A stretch of 64,000 bases of DNA. Source: Syncephalastrum monosporum B8922 (taxonomy: Eukaryota > Mucoromycota > Mucoromycetes > Mucorales > Syncephalastraceae). Below the pieces are notes generated by a model, which worked only from the letters and a program-made list of their open reading frames with translations, did no database searches and was not told the origin of the DNA. Below, piece by piece: positions 56,012 to 64,000 of the stretch (positions are counted from its first letter, which is position 1; each line of letters starts with the position of its first letter). The stretch is taken from positions 396,896 through 460,895 of the forward strand of contig JNEN01001206.1 of assembly GCA_000697355.1 (NCBI GenBank). Reading direction: 5' to 3'. A program made the translations under genes and the position numbers.

Positions 56012-58357
56012 TTACTTGTTAAGAGATTGCAAGTATCGGTCACGTTCGCGCTGAGCTGGTGTCTTTTTTGATTTACCTCCCTTCTCTGCTTGTTGCATCC
56101 AAGGAATGGAACCACGGGACTGTCGTCGACCGCCATGCAGGGTGGAGGCACCTTCTTTGTTGTTATTCGCCGCCTTCCCAGTAGCTGCAGATGCAGTAGC
56201 CGCCTTCTTGGAGTTTAACTTTTTACTGGATCCATTTTTGGGTGAGGCCGACTTTTTCTTGGGCGTTGGCTTATTCTTGACAGCATTGACGCGCTCAGCT
56301 GCGATTTGTTCGTATTCATTTTCAGGGATCATGGTTTGCACAGTCGAGGAAGAAAATGAGACGGTTGGAACAGGCTCCTCGCGCGATTCGTCATCGTCTG
56401 GCACCAGCTGCCGCTGCTGCTGAGCGCGCCAGGACAAACTCATCAAGTTACTCGGGGTCACTTGAGGGCGTGAGGATGCTGTGGACTGGCGGCTGGCGAC
56501 CGAACTTTGATTGCTCTGAAGTTGGCTCGAGCGACGAAATAGCTCGAGTATGCTGCTACGATTGCTGGACGGCGGCTCGCGGCGCGACAGGCTCTCCAGG
56601 CTTGGCCTTACGGATGACAAAGTGCTATTCCGCTTACTTTCGGCCACAGACGGCTCTCTCTATAAATTCAGGATATCAGTTCTATCTGGCCCCTCCGCTC
56701 TCTCTGAGCTTACCATGGAAGCGGGAGCTGCAGAATGGATACTTGGCTTTTGAGAGTGGACGCTCGGCGAGGTGGGCAAAGCCGTGCTGGTTTGATGGGA
56801 CAGGCTGACACCACTTAGAATACTGTTTTGACGACTCAGCTGCATGAAGGACGGTGGCGATCGACCACTGACGATACTGCTTGGGCGATCTGAGCGAGAG
56901 AAACTTGACTGGCGGCTAATGCTTGATAGCTGAGCATGGCTATTTTGTCGACTCATGATATCGTGTTGCTGCTGAAGTGCATTGGCCAGCATGGAAGGGG
57001 ACGACGCCAGCGACGACCCGCCATCTTCACTGCTCTCACGGTCACTTTCGATCATTGACTCATTCTGCCACCAATCCACGATATCTCGCTGAGGCTGCTG
57101 GTGTTGATGCTGATGACTAACGAATTCCTCACGGGTAGGAATAGGCAAGACAGACCGACGCTTGGAGCGCACGGAGGCATCCATGATGATGCGGTGCGCG
57201 GCAGCATGGGAGGTCGTCTCTTGAACGGGAGCAGATGGGCCTTTATCCTTTTGCGTTGGAATATAAGGTGCAGATTCAGCAACAGAAGCAGATGACGGCG
57301 CAGCATGATCCAATTGGGAATCAGGCACGTCCTTCGTTGTCGACTGAGCAACAACAGGGACTACATCAGAATTCACTGCTTGCACTGGTGTCGGTAATAC
57401 ATTTGGTGAAGGCACGGATGGGACATCTGGTAGACTTTTTTCCTTGAGCGCTTCGTTCTGATAAAAGTCGTCCATCGCCATCTTCTCCGTGTAGGCCGAG
57501 TTCATGGAGGGTGCATAGCTTTTTTTGGGCACGTCGTCAAAGATCTCATGAAGAGGGGCTGTCGAGGATTGGGATTTGTTTGTTGAGCGTTGACGACGCA
57601 TCGATTGGCGAAGCGTACTACGAATTGTTGTGGCTCGTTTTGCCATACCGGTCGAGAGTCGTTGATGCCATTGATCAGAACGCTGCTGAGGCTGGTCAAT
57701 GTCGACTGAGCAGAAATCGTCCTTTTGATTCATGTACTGCTTGTACAGTTCGGCTGCTTCTTCTGAGCTCAGCTCGAGTTTGTCGGAAAACAGGGATGTC
57801 GACGCCGGCAACATGGGGAGGGTTATCTTAAAATCTTCTCGTTTGACGGATTCGCTCAGCGAAGGACGGAATTTTTCATCGTAATGGAGCTCGGGCACTG
57901 CAGGCGTCGACTGTGCTCTGAGAGAAGGCACCGAGGGCACCTTCTTTTCGTCGTCGGTAACGGATGGTACGACCGTAGGCGTCCGCCCTCGCTTGCGTAA
58001 AGCAAGAAGCAGGACACTGACGGCAATGAGAAGTATCAGAATAACAATGATAGCAATGGCCCAGGGCGCTATACCGCCGCCTGAAGTGTTATTAGAAGAG
58101 CTATTATCACTTGTGGTGAGCGTCGTGGTTGCAGTTGGATCCTGAACTGGCTGTAATGTATCATCGCTGGCAAGGGGCGAGGTATCTGCCTCAGTAGTGC
58201 TGTCTGCTTGGCCATCGTCTTGCGTTTGCGCGGATACTGAAAAATTGCTTGGTTTGAAAAAAGTTTTTTTTTCCTCTATCCATTGATACAGACCTCTTGC
58301 CATGGAGGAAACCAAGGCGTTGGCTGCGAGGAACAGCGCGACATGGTTGCCGAGCAT
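56012..58357 (-). CDS. Type I single-pass membrane protein with long Ser/Gln-rich cytoplasmic tail
   Basis: Three exons on the minus strand: 58357..58294, 58236..56714, 56659..56012, giving 744 aa. An N-terminal signal peptide (MLGNHVALFLAANALVSSMA) leads to a short Ser/Thr/Asp-rich ectodomain (about 75 residues, likely O-glycosylated). A membrane helix follows (WAIAIIVILILLIAVSVLLLAL), then a basic stop RKRGRTP and about 620 cytoplasmic residues rich in Ser, Gln and Pro, ending in a basic region with PKKKSASPKNGSSKKLNSKK. The architecture recalls wall-stress sensors or HOG anchors, but no Cys-rich WSC or Opy2 module is present, so I do not name it. The first intron (57 bases, donor GTCTGT) is a multiple of three and stop-free, so it could be retained. 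Confidence 0.75.
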
Positions 58358-59061
58358 GACCGTAATTAAAGTATGTGTAAAGTTTACGGGAAAAAAGGCC
58401 AAACGCTTAAGCGACGGCTCCCAAGATAATATTATTCTGAGCCCTTTACAAGGGGTGTGATAACCCACGGTGCTTTGAATAAAGGAGCAAAGATCATCTC
58501 TTCTTTTTAAGTGAAGACAACGTGAAGTATTCATTGCATGATATATAAGGGGTCGCTCCCTGTTATTTTCAGAAAGGAGAGTACATCAATTCCAGTCAGC
58601 ATCCAGCTATAAAAAAAGAGAAAGAGGGTGTGTATCTACTTCCCCTTCCTTTTGTCCATATTTTTTGTTGCCCAACTAAGAAAAACGAGACAATATGTCC
58701 GATAGATACCGAATTGTTCTCCCTCCGGGGGGAAGGATAGCAAATGCCTCTTTCTCTTTTCCATTTGGATCGCTTTAAATCTGGATGCTTCTTTAGAGCT
58801 CCTGGATCGCAAAAGACCACAAGTTGTCCATCAGCGGTCTAAAGCTTGAGGTCCGATTCACCGACTGAGATTGGCACTCTTTAGAGACGCGAACACCACT
58901 GTGAAGTGGATTAAGCGGACTTAATCTTGCGTATAGCCAATTACCGTGGCCATCCGCTCGTTCCCGTCTGCAAGATCAAAAAAAAATTTTAACACATAAG
59001 AATTGTATAAAAAAATGAAAATACACAGAAATGGGCATTCAAGATATTCGAGATTTTGCAA
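58358..59061. other. Spacer between two minus-strand genes
   Basis: About 700 bases without a supported gene; must carry the promoter of the membrane-protein gene to its left and the 3' flank of the gene to its right. Confidence 0.5.
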
Positions 59062-59658
59062 CTACTGAGGCTGAATTCTGGCCTTTTCAAACCAACGACG
59101 CTTCTTTTTCTGATGTGTTTTGGCTTTGTCGACGCAGAATTCTTGCAGCTTATCAGACAGACCTTGCATTGGATCAAATGAGCTTTTCATTGGCTCGTCG
59201 CCCTGAGCTGCGTTTGTTGTTGCTGAGCTTGAGCTTCCCATGCGTGCCAACGAAGAACTGGATACCATGCGTTTCAATCGCGGCCAGAGGCCTGGTTGGT
59301 CTTGATCTTGGTCTTGCTCATGATGCGGTTGTGCTTGTTGCCTTGGCGACGAGGCAGGGGAAGGCAGGGTGTGGTTTTGCAAGCGGGAAGTGCGCCGGAG
59401 TGTGGCCGCATTGTAAGGCGGTGGACGGCGCGGGTTGTGATGGTTGTGGTTGTGGTGGTGGTGGATAGCGGTAGCGGCGACAGAGGGTATGTTGGATCGA
59501 TTGGGGTAGGCATCGTCTGCGATAACCGTTATAATGGGAAACGTAGAGTGAGACGCAGAGGGTGATGCATCCAGAGGAGTGGCCAGGCTGGACGAATCTG
59601 CACTGTCATCCGTGCTGCATGATGCCAAGGAGAATCGGATGTTATCGCGGCGAGTCAT
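59062..59658 (-). CDS. Ser/His/Gln-rich hypothetical protein
   Basis: 198 aa, single exon, start ATG at 59658. Low-complexity N-terminal half (Ser-rich, then a run IHHHHNHNHHNPRRPPP and a Gln/Asp repeat QDQDQDQ). It is followed by a more ordered C-terminal part (PRLKRMVSSSSLARMG, then GLSDKLQEFCVDKAKTHQKKKRRWFEKARIQ) that is basic and probably helical. No family recognised. Support for a real gene is the long frame with a proper ATG and the ordered basic C-terminus; the low complexity lowers confidence. Cytoplasmic or nuclear by composition. Confidence 0.5.
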   Translation of the reverse strand: MTRRDNIRFSLASCSTDDSADSSSLATPLDASPSASHSTFPIITVIADDAYPNRSNIPSVAATAIHHHHNHNHHNPRRPPPYNAATLRRTSRLQNHTLPSPASSPRQQAQPHHEQDQDQDQPGLWPRLKRMVSSSSLARMGSSSSATTNAAQGDEPMKSSFDPMQGLSDKLQEFCVDKAKTHQKKKRRWFEKARIQPQ

Positions 59659-60047
59659 GGTAAATGGCTGAAGCCGGTGCGCAGTGAAGGAGGAACGTTT
59701 TCTTTTTATTTAAATGGGGATAGGATTAAATAGAAAACACAACGACCCAGTTATGAAGCGTTTGAACCTGGACTGTCCTCATATTGCAAGTAACGCATGA
59801 AAAAGTCCATACTACAAAAAGCGGTTGCGCACCGAACAAAAACAGAAAAAGACAACAATGAGTTTAAAGCATATGTGCGCACAGTATCCACGGGACTTCG
59901 AATGCGCGCCGAATTCCCAGCAATTTAGACTGCACTTGCCTTTCTCTCTTTTCTCTTCCTATTACTCTTCAATAGTAGCTTCTTTGCCTGTTTCTTTCTG
60001 TTTCTTGTTCGACTTATCGTTCAAATCCATCATTCTCGTCTCCACAT
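59659..60047. other. Divergent upstream region
   Basis: 389 bases between divergent start codons of the Ser/His-rich gene and the two-TM gene. Pyrimidine-rich toward the right (TTTCTCTCTTTTCTCTTCC near 59940). No gene. Confidence 0.5.
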
Positions 60048-61003
60048 ATGCCCTTGGCGGCCTTTGCCCTCGTCGTCAGCCGCTACAAACCCACAAGGCT
60101 CGTCGTGGACGACTACGTGGCCTATCGCCACCTCAGCGAATATGTAAGATAGCTGGGCATAGTTGGCGTACTGTGTCTGTAGTTGACTTGGCTTTTCAAA
60201 CCATACAAACTCTTAGCTTCCGCGTGAGACCTTTGATGTACGGGTTGAGACCCTTCGTTTGCTTATACGCAAAGAGTACCCAGGTCTGTGGCCAGACACT
60301 TACATGTTCATGGTCGCCATTGCTCTGGTCATTGCCACTGCTGCATTCTCCATCGTTGCTCGAGGGCTTGACATATCCATGTGGTATCCGCTCCTCATCC
60401 TGATCGCTCCTGCTCTCTTAGCCTACTGGACCACCCGACGACGAGGCATGCATTATCTCCGTGTGAGCCGTGTAAGTTGTTGAAAAAAGACAGACCGATG
60501 TTCTGTGGAAGTGAGGTCATTTGCAATTAAGCTTCTCATTATGTGATATCTATTATATTTATAATATCCCTACTTATTATGATGCCTATTTCTAGTTCCA
60601 AGATTTACTCAGCACATGCCTCAAGGAAATGACAACGCAGGATATACCACACCAGGTGAAGTGGGATTTCAGACGACCTCGCCATACCGATACCTCAGAG
60701 GAACTGCATTTAAAAGATTCGATTGGACAATACGCCATAGCGCTCGTCATTGAGGCGTTTCAACTTGATCCGGAGGTTGATTTGGTCCAGCAGCGGGGCG
60801 ACGTTTTGCCCAGCTATGTTGCGGCCTCCAACGATGTCTTACTCGCTTTGGGCCCGGCTGACCTGGACGACATGCGGCTTTCACGTGACCAGCAGTCGTG
60901 CGACTGCGACATGCCTCCGCTGGCTGCGCCTCCGCCTGCGTATTGCCCTCCTTCAGGACATCCTCCTGGATACCATCCTCAGTCTCCTCCACCTCAACAT
61001 TGA
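60048..61003 (+). CDS. Two-TM membrane protein of unknown function
   Basis: Three exons: 60048..60143, 60217..60471, 60596..61003, giving 252 aa. The start was chosen at the ATG opening MPLAAFALVVSRYKPTRLVV, after a C/T-rich leader. Two membrane helices lie close together (MFMVAIALVIATAAFSIVARG and WYPLLILIAPALLAYW) with a basic loop after them (TTRRRGMHYLR). A soluble C-terminal half follows (FQDLLSTCLKEMTTQDIPHQ, VKWDFRRPRHTDTSEE), ending in a Pro/His/Gln-rich tail with a CDCDMPPL piece. The hairpin plus cytosolic C-terminal layout suggests an endomembrane protein. The donor of exon 2 could also lie six bases earlier... this would shift the frame, so the given site is preferred. Confidence 0.65.
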
Positions 61004-61296
61004 TATCATCCCCTTACCTTACCTTGGCTTTGTACTATTGTATCTTGTATTTGTTAACCAGTGTAATATATAGTGTGAATGCGATCAGAATTCGCACATG
61101 TGGTAGCTGCTATGTGTAAATAGGAGACAACGTTACAGGAAAGGGCGAGCGTATCTGTATTGTGTGTGTGCAGTAGTGGTTGAAAGGTGGCTTATTCAAC
61201 ACCCGCAATGAGAGGAAGAACATATTCTTTTGACGTTTCTGCCCTTGCCCAAACATTTATTTGTCTCCGCCCCGTCCCTATTCCTTCTCGTTCAAA

Positions 61297-61734
61297 ATGA
61301 ACACCACGCAACTGTTCCGTCGGTCGTTGATACCCGCTGCTCGCAGACACTATGTCAGCACAAGCAAACCGCCGGTCGACACAGGCTCAACCGCCTCCGA
61401 CCCTCGCCTCGAAACCATCCGCCGTGTCCTGTTCGAATCCCCCAAACGAGAACAGCCCATCCAGCTGGAGGGCGAGCAGCTCGAGCAGCATGAGACGATC
61501 GAGCGAGCCTGGAAACTGCACAAAATGCGTACACGCGAGGCACGCGAACGCCGTCTTGAACGTCAATTCCGAGCCATGGAAGCCGCGATGAACGAACTCG
61601 AAAAGACCAGCGATCGTCTTTACAAAGCCGCCATAGTAAAGAGCCGCCACATGACCTACCCAAAACAAGCCAAGATCCCCACCGAGACACCCTCACCGCA
61701 AGGCTGGGACTATGCATTCAAGGGCTCCGAGTAA
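61297..61734 (+). CDS. MRPL28: Mitochondrial ribosomal protein mL40 (Mrpl28)
   Basis: 145 aa, single exon, start at 61297. A basic presequence (MNTTQLFRRSLIPAARRHYVS) precedes the mL40 core: DPRLETIRRVLFE, HETIERAWKLHKMRTREARERRLERQ, a long charged helix, then the ending KIPTETPSPQGWDYAFKG. The family hallmarks are the ERAWKL helix and the PTETPPxxGWdY end. Role: component of the large mitoribosomal subunit. Nothing unusual in length. Confidence 0.87.
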   Translation: MNTTQLFRRSLIPAARRHYVSTSKPPVDTGSTASDPRLETIRRVLFESPKREQPIQLEGEQLEQHETIERAWKLHKMRTREARERRLERQFRAMEAAMNELEKTSDRLYKAAIVKSRHMTYPKQAKIPTETPSPQGWDYAFKGSE

Positions 61735-62157
61735 TTGAAAAGAAGGATCGAACCAAGGGGTCTCCGTGTCTTTCGTTCAATAATATAGATATGTATATAT
61801 TCTGACAGGTATCCACTCCAGAGCGGATACATCTCTGATACAACAAAAAATTCAATAATGAAACAACTGACAACAAATGAAGAAACCTGGCTAACAAAAG
61901 GGATGGGTATGAACGCGGTATCTACAGTATAAGAAAGAGAAAGAGTACGGGGAAGAGAACGGGCAGAGTATGAGATGTGGGAAGCGGAAAAGGGGAAGAG
62001 GGAAGGACGAGGAAGGGGGATAGGACAGATATGGGAATGCAGCTTAGGAATAAATAGAATGTAGCATATGCGCGCAGTGTGTATGTGTATATGTGTATAT
62101 GTGTGTTCATAAAGTGTGGTGGGGTGCGTGTGCAGTTCAGTAGGTCATGATGCCAAA
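61735..62157. other. Convergent spacer, purine tract and GT repeat
   Basis: Between converging mL40 and the seven-TM gene. An almost pure purine stretch lies at about 61930-62030 on the + strand, and a GTGTAT/GTATAT microsatellite at about 62078-62106. No gene; the minus-strand open frame here is compositional. Confidence 0.6.
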
Positions 62158-63633
62158 TCAATGCAGCGGTTGGACACTGCTTTGCGACGCCTGTATAGAT
62201 TTAATGCTGTCATCTTCAGATGTCAGGCTAGTGTTGCTCTCCCTCTTGTTGCAGGTCGACTCGGAAAAGGTCTTTGTATCTCGCGGATAAAATGCATAAT
62301 GCCCGTCGAAGGCCTGTTGCTCAAAGTTACAATAGACTGTGCGGGTGAACACGCCTTCATGCTCCACCACCGATGTCATGGGTGGTGCACAGTGCTTGTC
62401 ATTCGAGGTATGCTGGCTATCGCGCTCGCTGCTGCTCAATATCGGTCCATTATGTGCGGTCCGCGAGCGGCGACTGGCCGATGTCACCCAGTGAACGGTG
62501 ACAACATTAATCTGTTACGAGATCAGATCGTTGCATCCTCTTTGATATTGTACACTTACCGTCACATCAACACAGCACATGGTGAGGCACATGAGACCAC
62601 GCTCTTGTCCGTTCAGGATGACGAGGATCAAAATGTTTACAAAGGACACAACAAGACAAACAACGGAAGCAAGCAGAGTTCGCTGGGCGAGACGCTTGAG
62701 TCGAGAATTACGGTTCCAGCCATCCTGTGAGGCACCGCTACCGTAGGCTGATTTGAGCAATGGCTTGACGAAAAGAAAGGTAAGGTACGAATTCAAGAGC
62801 TGTAGTATGAGATGATATGTGAATTAGCTTGTGCTACGTGACATGCTTTGACCCTGGATTTTGCAGCACTCACGAAATCATAGGACTGGGAGATAGCGAA
62901 AAGCAAAGCTGAGTCAGCGATCTACGTTGCTGGAAGAACTGTCATTTGACAGCACTTACAAGTAATGGGATGCTTGCATAACGCTCCAAGCCATTGATGC
63001 ATTCACCTGCATCGTTGATATAATTGATGCGGAATCTCAACTACAAAAGGATAGAAACAGGCAATTCAGTGTCATTTTAGCAATCGGTCTCGGCCCATAA
63101 ATATAAGATGCACAGACTGGCCGTCCAGATCATTGGAGAGGTCCATTCAAAGGCTACTTTCTTACCATGAGAGCAAACACGCACACATATGGTATAATGA
63201 GACACATGTTAAATATGTACATCTTTGAATGGATGCGCGCCATCCGAACCGTCGTGACAAGGTGGACACGTTCGATAAGCCAACAATACATGATAACTTT
63301 GCTGCCGGCGTAAAAGACATCGCAAGATGTAATGCCAGTGGTGCATGACACGGGGTTATCTGTAAGACACATCCACCGACATTGAGTCAATACGTCAATA
63401 ATATGATGTGTCGACGTACTATAATTGGTGGAGAGGACGACAACGGTGATGGCGGTGAAGGCCCACGAGAAGCAGTAGACAATGATGACGAGCGTGCGCG
63501 CGTACGTGATTGTTTTTAGCCGTTCGCCAGAGGTTTTTGCACCTGTTGCCGCAGCCAAGATTGTGAGGCAGGTAAGACATATGCCCTCGGCCATAATCTC
63601 GAGTGGATCTGGATTTGCATCCCTGGAACCCAT
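62158..63633 (-). CDS. Seven-transmembrane receptor-like protein
   Basis: Six exons on the minus strand: 63633..63420, 63359..63166, 63040..62960, 62921..62874, 62799..62560, 62511..62158, giving 376 aa. Seven hydrophobic segments can be counted: MAEGICLTCLTILAAATG, LVIIVYCFSWAFTAITVVVL, GSKVIMYCWLIERVHLV, FNMCLIIPYVCVFALM, ASIPLLIADSALLFAIS, LASVVCLVVSFVNILILVIL and MCLTMCCVDVTINVVTVHW. A Ser-rich cytoplasmic tail of about 115 residues follows. The layout is that of a GPCR-like integral membrane protein; no ligand or G-protein motif can be claimed. The first intron (60 bases) is a multiple of three and stop-free. The N-terminus is uncertain: the frame upstream of MGSRDANPDPLE can be spliced to YRIAHYLRR, so an extra 5' exon may exist. 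Confidence 0.75.
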
Positions 63634-63870
63634 CCTACGTAGATAATGTGCGATCCGATACTACAAGAGGTGAAGGTATATGCAAATACAAGGGAAGGCA
63701 ACGACAAAAGCGAAAGAGGTGCCTTAAAGAAGGGTTTCAACGTCTCTTTTTTCCATGTGGTCGTACCAGTGGACCCAATACAGCATGGATCGGCAAAAAA
63801 AAAAAAAAAGTCCCAATTATGTAGAGTCCCGACGCGCGCGGTTATTCCATACCATAGCCCACCCTCATTC

Positions 63871-63954
63871 CTACTCGTCTTCTTTAGACTCGTCCGACTC
63901 AACAGGATACTCCCCTTCTGTCATAAACTGGAGCAGATCTTTTTCGTAATTCAT
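63871..63954 (-). other. Possible last exon of a gene beyond the right edge, or chance ORF
   Basis: A 27-codon frame on the minus strand reads MNYEKDLLQFMTEGEYPVES then DESKEDE and stop. The acidic ending looks like a genuine protein C-terminus. On its 5' side (+ strand 63968-63994) is a 27-base A run, i.e. a T tract that could be the polypyrimidine part of a splice acceptor. It may instead be the 5' exon of the seven-TM gene, but I found no join that keeps frame well. Confidence 0.25.
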
Positions 63955-63967
63955 TTTAATATAACTC

Positions 63968-63994
63968 AAAAAAAAAAAAAAAAAAAAAAAAAAA
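63968..63994. repeat. Poly-A run, 27 bases
   Basis: Uninterrupted A tract near the right edge of the window. Confidence 0.95.
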
Positions 63995-64000
63995 GGTTTG

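Noticed and set aside
61922..62161. 79-codon minus-strand frame rich in Leu/Pro/Phe
   Set aside because: Produced by the purine/pyrimidine tract in the 3' flank of mL40.
1..64000. CRISPR array, operon structure, insertion sequence or viral insertion
   Set aside because: The DNA is eukaryotic with spliced genes; no regularly spaced repeats, transposase, reverse transcriptase or viral genes were seen.

Overview
The window is nuclear DNA from a filamentous fungus, most likely an early-diverging lineage such as Mucoromycota (Mucorales or relatives). The protein genes carry many short spliceosomal introns (about 45-120 bases, GT-AG with some GC-AG), the coding content is typical of fungi (Sla2, Opy2-like, Dhh1, Rfc, Mst1, Ssc1), and two families have a basal rather than Dikarya form: a 2136-residue five-TOG XMAP215 protein and a tandem pair of adenylate-forming ligases. 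All exon coordinates were worked out by hand from splice signals, frame continuity and family resemblance. The species name is an inference. I saw no rRNA, tRNA, CRISPR array, intact transposon or virus.

Layout. 0-2.4 kb: the 3' end of a CtIP/Sae2/Ctp1 DNA-end-resection factor, then CDP-diacylglycerol synthase. 2.4-4.9 kb: gene-poor, with a striking perfect hairpin and one doubtful small ORF. 4.9-9.5 kb: two tandem, same-strand acyl-CoA-synthetase-like genes with matching exon structures. 10-13.6 kb: GTP cyclohydrolase II, then a molybdopterin synthase small subunit divergent from an Atx1 copper chaperone, then an Opy2-like membrane anchor. 13.6-18.5 kb: gene-poor, with one small secreted Cys-containing protein and a possible decayed gene.

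18.5-35.3 kb is a dense housekeeping block: Sla2 (endocytosis), an RFC subunit (clamp loader, with three ACGCGT boxes upstream), mitochondrial threonyl-tRNA synthetase, Dhh1 (mRNA decapping/decay), a HemW/RSAD1 radical-SAM protein, mitochondrial Hsp70 and complex I NDUFB3. Four of these act in mitochondria. 36.1-46.8 kb: a five-FAS1-domain membrane protein and the long XMAP215/Stu2 microtubule polymerase. 46.8-50.7 kb is almost empty. 50.7-64 kb: a GATA-like two-finger protein, a SnoaL-like 'pathogen-related' protein, a single-pass membrane protein with a long Ser-rich tail, a Ser/His-rich orphan, a two-TM orphan, mitoribosomal protein mL40 and a seven-TM receptor-like protein. The right edge may hold the last exon of another gene.

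There is no operon logic here. The closest links are the divergent MOCS2A/ATX1 pair (190 bases apart), the tandem ligase duplication, and the convergent pairs RFC/MST1 and ATX1/OPY2. I did not find a clearly new biological system. The best candidates for novelty are the ligase pair with eroded adenylation motifs, the two-finger GATA-like protein with an unrecognised N-terminal domain, the small secreted Cys protein, and the 3.9-kb hairpin.
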